Shown here: piece after piece, positions 26,575 through 34,944 of the stretch
How positions within the stretch are numbered: position 1 is the stretch's first letter
How the letters are laid out: every line of letters begins with the position of its first letter
Origin: Luteimicrobium sp049844995
GTDB lineage: Bacteria; Actinomycetota; Actinomycetes; Actinomycetales; Cellulomonadaceae
Length of the DNA stretch: 64,000 bases
Direction: 5' to 3'
Assembly: GCF_049844995.1 (NCBI RefSeq)
Contig: NZ_JBNCMC010000001.1
Location: 744,001-808,000 of the forward strand
The notes under the pieces: generated by a model
What the model saw: only the letters and a program-made list of their open reading frames with translations
Database searches by the model: none
What the model was told of the DNA's origin: nothing
Position numbers and translations under genes: made by a program

Positions 26575-27426
26575 TCAGCTCTCGATGGCCGTGAGCTGGT
26601 CGAGGCCGCCCTCGAGGATGTCGCTCTTCGACGGCGCGGTGATGGTGACGGGCTCGCCCCAGTGGGTGAACGTCATCTCGACCGTCGCCCCGGAGACGTC
26701 AGCCTCGATCTTGCGCACGAGGTCGTCGTCGCCCACCCAGTACGTGTAGGTGACGGTCCGGGGCAGCGACGCCCCCGCCGTCCCGAGCTGGCTCTTGAGC
26801 GCCCCGCCGAGCTTCGCCGTGTCCACGACGACGACGTACTTCTGCGCCTGGACGCCGTCGATCGTCGTGGGCGCCCCGCTCTTCTCGAGGGAGGTGACGG
26901 CGTCCTTCAGCCCGGCGATCTGCTGCGTGGGGTCGCCGCCGTCGAGCAGGCCCTTGAACTGCGAGGCGAGAGGGTTGCTCGTGTCGGACGGGTCGATCTC
27001 GACCCACTTGTTCTTCGAGAGCTCGCCGAGGTTCATGTAGACGATGCCGTCGACGGCGCGGACCGTCATCTCAGGCATCGCGCCGGGCATCGTCACGGTC
27101 TCGTCCATGGCGACCTTCGAGCCGCCCATGTCGACGGTCCCGTCGACGCTGATCCTCTGGCCGGCCACGCTCGTCGTCATCGACAGGCGCACGGACTTCT
27201 TCGCGTGCTGCGCGGCGGTGAGCCGGGTCGCGAAGTTGTCGGCGGTGAGGGCGGCGGCCTCGGCGCCTGCGCCAGCCTGAGCAGCCGGCGCCGACGACGA
27301 CGCGGCCCCCGCGGCGGGCGACGCGCTCTTCGCGGCGGTCGCGCCGTCGTCGGACGTGGAGCATCCGGTGACGGTCAGAGCGGCGCCGAGCGTGAGCGCG
27401 GCGAGGCCGAGGAGCGGACGACGCAC
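26575..27426 (-). CDS. LppX/LprAFG-type lipoprotein
   Basis: 283 aa. The signal peptide ends in the lipobox TVTGC, so the mature protein is lipid-anchored at Cys21. After an Ala/Ser-rich linker the domain AQHAKKSVRLSMTTSVAGQRISVDGTVDMG, DGIVYMNLGEL, VQAQKYVVVVDTAKL and YTYWVGDDDLVRKIEAD resembles the LolA/LppX-like half-barrel that binds lipids. The GTG at 27426 lies inside the end of the upstream EamA gene, overlapping it by 52 nt on the same strand. It is convergent with the metallophosphoesterase. Confidence 0.82.
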   Translation of the reverse strand: MRRPLLGLAALTLGAALTVTGCSTSDDGATAAKSASPAAGAASSSAPAAQAGAGAEAAALTADNFATRLTAAQHAKKSVRLSMTTSVAGQRISVDGTVDMGGSKVAMDETVTMPGAMPEMTVRAVDGIVYMNLGELSKNKWVEIDPSDTSNPLASQFKGLLDGGDPTQQIAGLKDAVTSLEKSGAPTTIDGVQAQKYVVVVDTAKLGGALKSQLGTAGASLPRTVTYTYWVGDDDLVRKIEADVSGATVEMTFTHWGEPVTITAPSKSDILEGGLDQLTAIES

Positions 27427-28385
27427 GGGGACCTCCGGGTCGGGGCAGGACTGGCAGGTCCGTCCACCGTACCGGCCCGGAGGCCGAGCACGAGGCCTAC
27501 GCCGACGACGGCGATGCCCGCCCAGACCCCGACGCCCGGCAGCGCGAGTCCCCCGGCGACGCCCGCGCCGGCCGCTGCGACGGGGGCCAGGCCGGTCAGG
27601 AGGCCCGCCCGGTCGGACCCGAGGGCGCCGACCGCGCCGTACCAGAGCACGAACGCGACAGCAGTGACGAGGACCGCGAGGTACGCGACCGTGAGGAGGT
27701 CGGCGCCGTCCAGCTGCCCGACGGCGCCCCACCCCTCGAGCGGGACGGCCAGGGCCGCGAACAGCACCGCCCCGATCCACACCGCGTGCAGCGACACGCC
27801 CCACGGCCCGTGCCGCCGCAGGACCGGGACGGCGAGCAGCGTGAACCCGGCCTCGCACACGAGCGTGACGACCGCCCACGCGATCCCCACGGCGTCGGCG
27901 TGCCCCGTCCCCTCGACGAGCACGGCCCCGGCGGTCACGACGACGGCCGCCACGACCAGCCGGGCCCGCGGCCTGCGCCGCTCGAGCGCCGGCCCGACGA
28001 CGCCGAGCAACACGGGCACGCACGCGACGGCGACCGCCAGCACGGCCGGCTCGGCGTGCGCGGCCCCGCGGACCAGCGCGACGTTGAACAGCACGAGGCC
28101 CGTCGCGGCGACGGCGGTGAGCCACAGCCACTCGGCGCCGCGCGGACGCCGGATCGGCACCCCGCGCACCCGGGCGATCAGGACGAGCACCGCGGCCGCG
28201 ATCGCGTAGCGCAGGGCCTGCGCCGTGAACAGCGGCGCGTCGACGAGCACGCGGGAGACCGCCGCGCTCGACCCGACCAGCACCATCGCCGCCGCGCCGC
28301 CCACGACGGGCACCCGCGAACGCCGGCCGCTGGCCGGGTTCGTCGGGGTTCGAGCCGGGCCCGGTCGTGTCGCGGTGCTGTCCAT
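27375..28385 (-). CDS. EamA/DMT-family exporter
   Basis: 336 aa with about ten hydrophobic helices, two EamA repeats (roughly residues 24-150 and 160-300) and the motif ALRYAIAAAVLVLIARVRG. DMT transporters export amino acids or related metabolites. It is divergent from a MocR regulator only 29 nt away, so the regulator probably controls it. The last about 17 residues are Ser/Arg-rich and translated from DNA that also encodes the lipoprotein start. A frame-preserving extension past a lost stop is possible. Confidence 0.85.
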   Translation of the reverse strand: MDSTATRPGPARTPTNPASGRRSRVPVVGGAAAMVLVGSSAAVSRVLVDAPLFTAQALRYAIAAAVLVLIARVRGVPIRRPRGAEWLWLTAVAATGLVLFNVALVRGAAHAEPAVLAVAVACVPVLLGVVGPALERRRPRARLVVAAVVVTAGAVLVEGTGHADAVGIAWAVVTLVCEAGFTLLAVPVLRRHGPWGVSLHAVWIGAVLFAALAVPLEGWGAVGQLDGADLLTVAYLAVLVTAVAFVLWYGAVGALGSDRAGLLTGLAPVAAAGAGVAGGLALPGVGVWAGIAVVGVGLVLGLRAGTVDGPASPAPTRRSPCVVRSSASPRSRSAPL

Positions 28386-28406
28386 GTCCCGAGGCTCTCG
28401 CGCACA

Positions 28407-28422
28407 CTGGTCCGGTGACCAG
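28407..28422. promoter_or_regulatory. possible MocR operator
   Basis: CTGGTC-CGGT-GACCAG is a short inverted repeat lying between the divergent EamA and MocR genes and overlapping the MocR GTG. The position would allow autoregulation and control of the exporter. A TTGGTCCAA word recurs at 28444. The binding role is inferred from position alone. Confidence 0.35.
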
Positions 28423-29932
28423 GTCCATCGACACCTCAACGAGTTGGTCCAATCCGTCGTCCGACTTCCTCCAGCTCGACCGCGGCCAGGCGTTCCCGCG
28501 CGACCTGTCGGGCTGGCTCGCCGACGCCGTGCGGTCCGCGATCGCGGACGGCCGCCTGCGCCCGGGTGCCGTCCTGCCGTCGACGCGCGCGCTCGCCGAC
28601 GACCTCGGCGTCGCTCGCGGCACCGTCACCGAGGCGTACCGGCGGCTCGCCGAGAGCGGCCAGGTCGAGGGACGGGGGCGCGCGGGGACCGTGGTCCTCG
28701 AAACCCCCGTCATGGCGCCGCAGCGCCGGGAGCCTCGACCGGCACGCCCCGCGCCCGCCGGGCGCCCGACGCTGGCCCGGCCCGCGCCGTCGCCCGTGAC
28801 GCGCGAGGCCGACGCCTCGACGTTCGAGGCCGTCCGCGCCGCGCGCCCCGCCGTCGACCTCATGCCCGGCGTCCCGGACCTCGCGGCCTTCCCCCGGGCC
28901 GCGTGGCTGCGCGCCGAGCGCCGCGTGCTCGACGACCTCGGCGCCGGGGCGCTGGCCTACGGCGACCCCCGCGGCGAGCCGGCGCTGCGAACCGAGATCG
29001 CGGCCTGGTTGGCGCGGTTCCGGGGGCTGCGGGTCGACCCGGACCGGGTGATCGTCGTCGCGGGCGTCGCCCAGGCGCTCGCCCTGGTCGCCCGCGCGCT
29101 GCGCGACGACGGGCACCGGGCGATCGCCGTCGAGGACCCGGGCTCGCTCGGCGCCCGGGACCTCCTCGCCTCGTGGGGCGTCGCGACCCCGCCGGTCGGC
29201 GTCGACGACCGCGGCCTCCGGGTCGACGAGCTGCGCGCGTCCGGCGCGGACGTGGTCCTCGCGACGCCGGCCCACCAGTTCCCGCTCGGCGTCGTCCTCG
29301 ACGGGCCGCGCCGCCGCGAGCTGGCCGCCTGGGCCGCGGACGGCGGCCTGGTGATCGAGGACGACTACGACGCCGAGCACCGCTACGACCGCCCGCCCGT
29401 GGCGGCGTTGGCCGCCGGCCTCCCCGACCAGGTCTTCTACACCGGCAGCGTGTCGAAGCTGCTGGCTCCGGCCCTGCGGCTCGGCTGGCTCGTCGCGCCG
29501 CCGCGCCGGCACGACGTCCTCGTGGACGCGAAGCGCCACAGCGACCTCGGCAACCCGGTGCTCGGGCAGCTCGTGCTGGCCTCGCTGCTCGGCTCCGGCG
29601 CGCTCGAGCGCCACCTCCGGCTTGCCCGGAGCCGGCACCGGCGCCGGCGCGACGTCGCGGTCTCCGCCCTCGCGCGCGAGCTGCCGGGCGCCCGGGTCCA
29701 CGGCGCGGCCGCGGGCCTGCACCTCACGGCCACGTTCGACGACGAGCCCGCGCTCGACGACGTCGTCCTCGCCCGCGCGGCGCTCGAGCGGGGCGTCGCG
29801 GTGCACCCGCTGGCGTGGCACCGGCAGCGGCCGGGGACGCCGGGCGTCGTCCTCGGGTACGGCGCCTCGTCCACCGGCACCATCGAGGACGGCGTCGCCC
29901 GGCTCGCGGCCGCGCACCGGGACCTGAGGTGA
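28415..29932 (+). CDS. MocR-type regulator (GntR HTH fused to aminotransferase fold)
   Basis: 505 aa. N-terminal GntR winged helix: LADAVRSAIADGRLRPGAVLPSTRALADDLGVARGTVTEAYRRL near residues 28-75. A linker leads to a class I aminotransferase-like domain with VIVVAGVAQAL, VIEDDYDAEHRYDR and the PLP-lysine region VFYTGSVSKLLAPALRLGWL near 350. MocR proteins sense PLP or amino-acid ligands. Target is probably the divergent EamA exporter. The downstream epimerase overlaps or abuts its stop. Confidence 0.92.
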   Translation: MTRSIDTSTSWSNPSSDFLQLDRGQAFPRDLSGWLADAVRSAIADGRLRPGAVLPSTRALADDLGVARGTVTEAYRRLAESGQVEGRGRAGTVVLETPVMAPQRREPRPARPAPAGRPTLARPAPSPVTREADASTFEAVRAARPAVDLMPGVPDLAAFPRAAWLRAERRVLDDLGAGALAYGDPRGEPALRTEIAAWLARFRGLRVDPDRVIVVAGVAQALALVARALRDDGHRAIAVEDPGSLGARDLLASWGVATPPVGVDDRGLRVDELRASGADVVLATPAHQFPLGVVLDGPRRRELAAWAADGGLVIEDDYDAEHRYDRPPVAALAAGLPDQVFYTGSVSKLLAPALRLGWLVAPPRRHDVLVDAKRHSDLGNPVLGQLVLASLLGSGALERHLRLARSRHRRRRDVAVSALARELPGARVHGAAAGLHLTATFDDEPALDDVVLARAALERGVAVHPLAWHRQRPGTPGVVLGYGASSTGTIEDGVARLAAAHRDLR

Positions 29933-29949
29933 GGGCGGAGAATCGGCAG

Positions 29950-30924
29950 GTGACGCGAGACCGCGGGCCCTCGGCGCCCGGCACCCTGCCCCGCCCGTCC
30001 GACCCCGCGCCGTACCGCCGCGTCCTCGTCACGGGCGCCGCCGGCCTGATCGGGCGTGCGGTCCTGCGCCACCTCGCCCAGCGCGACGTGCCGGTGACGG
30101 CCCTCGTCCGGACCGACCCCGGCGACCTGGCGACAGGGCGCGGACCCGACGCCGATCCCACGAGCGTGGACCGCGTCGTCGTCGGGGACGCCGCGGACCC
30201 GCGCGTGGTGACGGACGCGCTCGACGGCGTCGACGCCGTCGTGCACCTGGCCGCGATCCCCTCCCCCGAGGGTGCCGAGGCGCAGGAGGTCTTCGCGACG
30301 AACACCGCGACCACGTTCGCCGTGCTCGAGGCCGCGGGCGTCGCGGGGGTCGAGCACGTCGTCGTCGCGGGCAGCATCAACGCCGTGGGCCTGCGCTTCT
30401 CGCCCGTCCCTGCGACGCCGGCCTACCTGCCGCTCGACGTCGCCTCGCCGACCCGTGCCGCAGACCCGTACGCGCTGTCGAAGGTCGTCGGCGAGGCCAC
30501 GGCCCGGACGATGCACCGGCGGCACGGCACGACGATCAGCGTGCTGCGCTTCCCGATGGTGGGCGGCCTGGGCGAGGTGCCGGGGCTCGACGACCGGCTC
30601 ACACCCTTCGCGTCGGGCACGGGGTTCGACCTGGCCGTCACCGCCCGCGACCTGTGGTCCTACCTGGAGACCCGCGACGCCGCGCGCGCCGCGGTCCTCG
30701 CACTCACGCCCGCCGAGCCCGGCGTCCACGTCGCGTTCGTCGCGGCCCCGACGACGTACGCCCCCTACCGCACGGCCGAGCTCCTCGCCCGCTACTGGCC
30801 GGGCGTCGAGGTGCGGCGCGAGCTGCCGGGGCGCACGGTCCCCCTCGACCTCGAGCCCGCGCGTCGGCTGTTCGGCTTCGAGGCCGAGCACGTGCTCGAC
30901 CTCCCGGAGCTCGACCTCCCCTGA
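29950..30924 (+). CDS. NAD(P)-dependent epimerase/dehydratase-family (extended SDR) protein
   Basis: About 324 aa. Rossmann motif VTGAAGLIGRAVLRHL, then VVHLAAIPSP, VVVAGSINAVG and the catalytic YALSKVVGE (Tyr-x3-Lys) are intact, so an active oxidoreductase or epimerase is likely. GTG 29950 has GGCGGAG about 9 nt upstream; the alternative GTG 29929 overlaps the MocR stop (GTGA) and would add seven residues. Ends 14 nt before palindrome E3. Confidence 0.82.
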   Translation: MTRDRGPSAPGTLPRPSDPAPYRRVLVTGAAGLIGRAVLRHLAQRDVPVTALVRTDPGDLATGRGPDADPTSVDRVVVGDAADPRVVTDALDGVDAVVHLAAIPSPEGAEAQEVFATNTATTFAVLEAAGVAGVEHVVVAGSINAVGLRFSPVPATPAYLPLDVASPTRAADPYALSKVVGEATARTMHRRHGTTISVLRFPMVGGLGEVPGLDDRLTPFASGTGFDLAVTARDLWSYLETRDAARAAVLALTPAEPGVHVAFVAAPTTYAPYRTAELLARYWPGVEVRRELPGRTVPLDLEPARRLFGFEAEHVLDLPELDLP

Positions 30925-30937
30925 TGCTCACCCGACG

Positions 30938-30979
30938 TGTCAGAACCTGACGGCGCTCGAACGCCGTCAGGTTCTGACA
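30938..30979. repeat. perfect 18-bp inverted repeat (element E3), likely terminator
   Basis: Arms at 30938-30955 and 30962-30979 are exact complements with the 6-nt loop CTCGAA. Each arm is itself partly palindromic (GTCAG-AAC-CTGAC). The 11-mer CTCGAACGCCG occurs at the loop (30956-30966) and again at 30981-30991, so loop plus right arm repeats with a 25-nt period. It follows the epimerase stop by 13 nt and precedes the tRNA. Confidence 0.7.
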
Positions 30980-31086
30980 GCTCGAACGCCGGCCGGAATC
31001 GGATTTCGTCCAGGGGCCACGGGTCGGCTATCCTGGGCAGGCTCCGGAAGCGGTCGTGGTTCATGACGCGCGCCGGTGCACGACCT

Positions 31087-31164
<78 letters not shown>

Positions 31165-31166
31165 CC

Positions 31167-31201
31167 GGAAGGCCCGGAACCGCAACGGTTCCGGGCCTTC
31201 C
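31167..31201 (+). terminator. tRNA-Pro terminator
   Basis: GGAAGGCCCGGAACCG pairs perfectly over 16 bp with 31186-31201 around a CAA loop, four bases after the tRNA CCA. The following F420-reductase-like gene converges, so it may stop transcription from both sides. Confidence 0.85.
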
Positions 31202-31212
31202 GTCGTCTCCGG

Positions 31213-31878
31213 TCAGCGCGGGGCGCGGAACTGCTCGGGTCGCTCGCGCGGAGTCTCGGCCAGCGCCCGCACGACGCCGGCGGCGTCGAGGTCCGCGCCG
31301 TACACGGGCGTCCCGGGCTGCTGCCGCCACGACTCCGCGAGCGGGCCGGCGTCGACCGGGTCGAACCCGAGCGCGTCGACGATGCCCGACACGATCGGCC
31401 GCCCGGCGTCGTCGTCGCCCGCGATCGGCAGGGCGATCCGGCCCTCCGCGCCCGGCTCCGCGCCGCGGTCGCGCAGGTGTGTCCAGTTGATCCCGTTGAA
31501 CACCTTGAAGACCGGGACCCCCAGCACCGACGACACCCACACGCTCTCGGGGACGTCGGGGTCCTCGATGCCGTCGATGCGGCCGTCGCGCTGCCAGTAG
31601 TAGTTGTTCGTCTCGATCACCGGGGCACCGGCGGCCCGCGCGTCGACGATGCCGGGCGCGAGGTCCGGGACCGCGCGCTCCGGGATGCTGAGGATCACCA
31701 GCTCGGCGTCGGCGGCCGCGTCCTTGGCCCAGACCGGCGTCGCACCGGTCTCGGCGGTGAGCCCCGCGAGCGTCTCGGGTGCCCGCGAGTTCGCGACCCG
31801 CACGTCGTGTCCGAGCGCGGTCAGCCGCCGCGTGAGGGTGCCGCCGATGTGTCCTGCTCCGATGATGCCGATCCGCAC
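31213..31878 (-). CDS. NADPH-dependent F420 reductase-like / NAD(P)-binding oxidoreductase
   Basis: 221 aa. It begins with the dinucleotide-binding loop RIGIIGAGHIGGTLTRRL and has VRVANSRAPETL, typical of F420H2:NADP-like reductases, then ELVILSIPERAVPDLAPG and KVFNGINW. The pattern matches small Rossmann proteins in which F420 or another cofactor is reduced with NADPH; the substrate is unproven. GTG 31878 has CAGGAGA 6-7 nt upstream. Confidence 0.75.
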   Translation of the reverse strand: MRIGIIGAGHIGGTLTRRLTALGHDVRVANSRAPETLAGLTAETGATPVWAKDAAADAELVILSIPERAVPDLAPGIVDARAAGAPVIETNNYYWQRDGRIDGIEDPDVPESVWVSSVLGVPVFKVFNGINWTHLRDRGAEPGAEGRIALPIAGDDDAGRPIVSGIVDALGFDPVDAGPLAESWRQQPGTPVYGADLDAAGVVRALAETPRERPEQFRAPR

Positions 31879-31965
31879 GTTCGTCTCCTGTTCGTCGTGG
31901 TCACCTGCTGCAATCACGACGTCCGGCTCGATGTTCCGGGCAACCGTCCAGAACCGCGCCGGACC

Positions 31966-32424
31966 CTAGGCGGGCTCGGGCCGGTGGGCGCGCAGGACCT
32001 TCGTCAGGAGCGCATGGAGCTGCTGCTGCTCGTGAGCGTCGAGACCGGCGAGCAGCTCGGCTTGGGCCCGGTTCGCGGCGTCCTGGATCGCGACGAGCCG
32101 ACGCCCGCCGGCCGTGGTGAGGGTGACGACGTTGCGGCGCCGGTCGTCGGGGTCGGGCGTGCGGTCGACGTGACCGGCGGAGTCGAGCCGGGTCACGATC
32201 CCGCTGATCTCGTTGCGGTCGATGCCCAGCCTCCTGCCGAGCCCGGCCTGGCTGAGCGGGCCGTACTCCTCCAGGGCGGCGAGGACGGCGAAGTCGGAGC
32301 GCGCGCTGAGCGGCATGTGCCGGGCCGTGGCGCGGGCACCGATCGTGGACACCCTGCTCGCCTGCCAGCTCGTCAGCGCACGCAGCCGGGCGGGCGGCCG
32401 CACGTCGTCGTCGGTCTCTTCCAT
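31966..32424 (-). CDS. MarR-family transcriptional regulator
   Basis: 152 aa. Winged helix: SDFAVLAALEEYGPLSQAGLGRRLGIDRNEISGIVTRLDSAGHVDRTPDPDDRRRNVVTLT near residues 43-105, with the DPDDRR wing characteristic of MarR. The ATG at 32424 has TATGCT (32431-32436) 6 nt upstream, a leaderless promoter. One of two GTTGGG-N3-CCCAAC operators lies immediately upstream of that box, so autorepression is likely. Divergent from an SDR gene. Confidence 0.9.
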   Translation of the reverse strand: MEETDDDVRPPARLRALTSWQASRVSTIGARATARHMPLSARSDFAVLAALEEYGPLSQAGLGRRLGIDRNEISGIVTRLDSAGHVDRTPDPDDRRRNVVTLTTAGGRRLVAIQDAANRAQAELLAGLDAHEQQQLHALLTKVLRAHRPEPA

Positions 32425-32439
32425 GCCGTGAGCATATCC

Positions 32440-32497
32440 GTTGGGGAGCCCAACCGATCAGTGCTACGTTGTCCACACCAACGTTGGGCTTCCCAAC
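32440..32497. promoter_or_regulatory. paired MarR operators between marR and SDR gene
   Basis: Two 15-bp palindromes, GTTGGGGAGCCCAAC (32440-32454) and GTTGGGCTTCCCAAC (32483-32497), share GTTGGG-N3-CCCAAC; their centres are 43 bp apart, about four helical turns. The first sits just upstream of the MarR -10 box. The second lies 12 nt past the likely SDR -10 (TACGTT, 32465-32470), so it would block that promoter. Confidence 0.8.
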
Positions 32498-32521
32498 GGC
32501 CCTGATCCGAGGAGAGCACTC

Positions 32522-33262
32522 ATGTCCGAGACCCCATCCCGTCGCGACCTGTCCGACCGTCACGTCCTGATCCCCGGCGGCACGGGCGGCGTCGGGGAGG
32601 GCGCCGTGCGGGCGTACCTCGCGGCCGGCGCCGACGTCGTCGTACCGACGCGGACCCAGGAGCGCGGGGACGAGTTCCGGGCCTTGCTCGGCGCGGCCGC
32701 CACCGAGCGCCTGCACCTGGTCGTCCACGACTACACGAGCTTCGCCGGTGCCGAGGCCCTCGTGGCGACAGCGGTCGACCGGCTGGGGAGCGTCGACGAC
32801 GTCGTCGCCCCGATCGGCGGCTGGTGGTGGGGCAAGCCGCTGTGGGAGATCGACGAGGCCGACTGGCAGGGCGCGTTCGTCGACCTCGCGACCACCCACA
32901 TGGCCGTCGTCCGCGCCGCCCTGCCGCGCATGACGCGGCAGGGCGCCTACACGATCGTCGTGGGCGAGTCCGCCCACGTCCCGGTCCCGGGCAGCGGCCT
33001 CGTGAGCATGGAGCAGACCGCGCTGCACATGATGCACCAGGTGCTCACCGCGGAGCTGGCCGACGCCAAGCGGGTCTTCTTGCTCGAGCTCGGCCCCGTC
33101 AGGACCCGGCTCACCGAGGCGCACGACCCGCAGCAGGTGACCGCCGACCAGGTCGGCGCCGTCGCCGCGGCGGCCTCCGCGTCGACGGTCGCCGGGCAGC
33201 ACCTGCGGCTCCCGGACGGGCGCGCGGCGGCCGAGGTCCTCGCCCGGCTCCGAGAGGACTGA
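32522..33262 (+). CDS. SDR-fold protein lacking the catalytic Tyr-x3-Lys
   Basis: 246 aa. The cofactor loop is LIPGGTGGVGEGAV and the Ser region reads VVGESAHVP, as in short-chain dehydrogenases. Where family members have Y-S-A-S-K, this protein reads V-S-M-E-Q (in GLVSMEQTALHMM), so both catalytic Tyr and Lys are replaced. It may bind NAD(P) without ordinary dehydrogenase chemistry. AGGAGAG precedes the ATG. Expression is probably released when the MarR protein leaves its operator. Confidence 0.82.
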   Translation: MSETPSRRDLSDRHVLIPGGTGGVGEGAVRAYLAAGADVVVPTRTQERGDEFRALLGAAATERLHLVVHDYTSFAGAEALVATAVDRLGSVDDVVAPIGGWWWGKPLWEIDEADWQGAFVDLATTHMAVVRAALPRMTRQGAYTIVVGESAHVPVPGSGLVSMEQTALHMMHQVLTAELADAKRVFLLELGPVRTRLTEAHDPQQVTADQVGAVAAAASASTVAGQHLRLPDGRAAAEVLARLRED

Positions 33263-33292
33263 GCCCGGCGGACGACGTCGGGACCCGTCCGA

Positions 33293-34807
33293 TCACGCCT
33301 GGCGGCCCGAGGACCCGGAGGACGCGCGAGCCTCCCCCGGGTCCGCGGCGCCGTCGTCGGGCACCCGCGAGTGGCGCCGCCCGTACGCGAAGTAGATGAC
33401 GAACCCGATCAGCATCCAGACGAGGAACCGCAGCCACGTCTCGACGGGCAGGTTGAGCATGAGGTACAGGCACGCGAGGACCGACGCGATCGGGAGGACC
33501 GGCACCCACGGCACGCGGAAGGCGCGCTCGAGATCGGGCCGGGTCCGGCGCAGCACGATCACCCCGATCGACACCACCACGAACGCGAACAGCGTCCCGA
33601 TGTTGACCAGCTCCGCGAGCGCCGACAGCGGGATGAACGCCGCCAGAACGGCCACGACGGCGCCGATGAGGATCGTGATCCGGTAGGGAGTGCGGAACGT
33701 CGGGTGCACGGTCGCCAGCCCGCGGGGCACCAGGTTGTCCCGTGACATCGCGAACAGCACGCGCGACTGGCCGAGCATGAGGATCATGACGACGGTCGTG
33801 AGACCCGCGAGCGCCCCGACCGTGATGATGGTCGCCGCCCAGTCGGCGCCGACGGACTTGAACGCCTCGGCGAGGGGTGCGTCGGGGTCGAGCTCGGAGT
33901 ACTTCTGCATCCCGACGACGACGAGCGACACCCCGACGTACAGGGCCGTGCAGATGACGAGCGACCCGATGATCCCGCGCGGCACGTCGCGCTGGGGCTT
34001 GTGCGTCTCCTCGGCGGCGGTCGCGACGACGTCGAACCCGATGAACGCGAAGAACACGATGGCGGCGGCCGTGAAGATGCCGACGACGCCGAAGTCGGCG
34101 GGCGCGCTGCCGAGGATCGTCTGCCACAGCGTGGCCTGGAGGCCGGTGGTGTCGGGCGCCGGCTTCGACGGCGGCACGAACGGGTGGTAGTTGGCGGCCT
34201 TGACGAAGAACAGCCCGGCGACGATGACGAACAGCACGATCGCGACCTTGATCGCGACGATCACCGAGTTGACCCGCGCGGACAGCTTGACCCCGAGCAC
34301 CAGGACCGCCGTGAGGATCACGACGACGAGCAGCGCGGGCAGGTCCATGAACGCGCCGTCGCCGCCGGCGATCGACGCGGGCAGGTGCCACCCGATCGTG
34401 TCGAGCAGGCTCGAGAAGTACTGGGACCAGCCGACCGCCACGACCGCGGCACCGAGCGCCATCTCGAGCAGCAGGTCCCAGCCGATGATCCACGCCACGA
34501 TCTCGCCCGACGTCGCGTACGCGAACGTGTACGCGCTGCCCGCCACCGGCACGGTCGACGCGAGCTCGGCGTAGCAGAGCGCCGCCAGGGCGCAGACCAG
34601 GCCCGCGATCGCGAAGGAGATCGCCACCGCCGGGCCGGCGTGCTCCTTGGCGGCGAGCCCCGTGAGCACGAAGATCCCGGTCCCGATGACGACGCCCACC
34701 CCGAAGACCGTGAGGTCGAGGGCGGACAGGTCACGCTTGAGCTGGTGCTCCGAGTCGTCGGCGTCCGCCATCGACGCCTCGACGGACTTGGTACGGAAGA
34801 CGCTCAT
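33293..34807 (-). CDS. amino acid permease (APC superfamily, CAT/YfnA-like)
   Basis: 504 aa, about 12-13 transmembrane helices. It begins with a cytoplasmic tail and helix 1 signature LTVFGVGVVIGTGIFVLTG, then AGPAVAISFAIAGLVCALAALCYAELAS and FFAFIGFDVVATAAEET near residue 250, as in cationic amino acid transporters. It ends with a hydrophilic tail. GGAG lies 6-7 nt before the ATG. No nearby biosynthetic gene indicates the substrate. Confidence 0.93.
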   Translation of the reverse strand: MSVFRTKSVEASMADADDSEHQLKRDLSALDLTVFGVGVVIGTGIFVLTGLAAKEHAGPAVAISFAIAGLVCALAALCYAELASTVPVAGSAYTFAYATSGEIVAWIIGWDLLLEMALGAAVVAVGWSQYFSSLLDTIGWHLPASIAGGDGAFMDLPALLVVVILTAVLVLGVKLSARVNSVIVAIKVAIVLFVIVAGLFFVKAANYHPFVPPSKPAPDTTGLQATLWQTILGSAPADFGVVGIFTAAAIVFFAFIGFDVVATAAEETHKPQRDVPRGIIGSLVICTALYVGVSLVVVGMQKYSELDPDAPLAEAFKSVGADWAATIITVGALAGLTTVVMILMLGQSRVLFAMSRDNLVPRGLATVHPTFRTPYRITILIGAVVAVLAAFIPLSALAELVNIGTLFAFVVVSIGVIVLRRTRPDLERAFRVPWVPVLPIASVLACLYLMLNLPVETWLRFLVWMLIGFVIYFAYGRRHSRVPDDGAADPGEARASSGSSGRQA

Positions 34808-34944
34808 TGACACTCCTTCGAGCCGTGGCGGTCGTCGGGGTCCTGCCCGTCCACTGTCACGCGGGCGTCTGACGTCGGCAAACGCTCGGCCGCAGGTGGG
34901 GCGGCGGGGCACGGGTGCGCCGCGGCCGCCGCTAAGGTGTCCCG

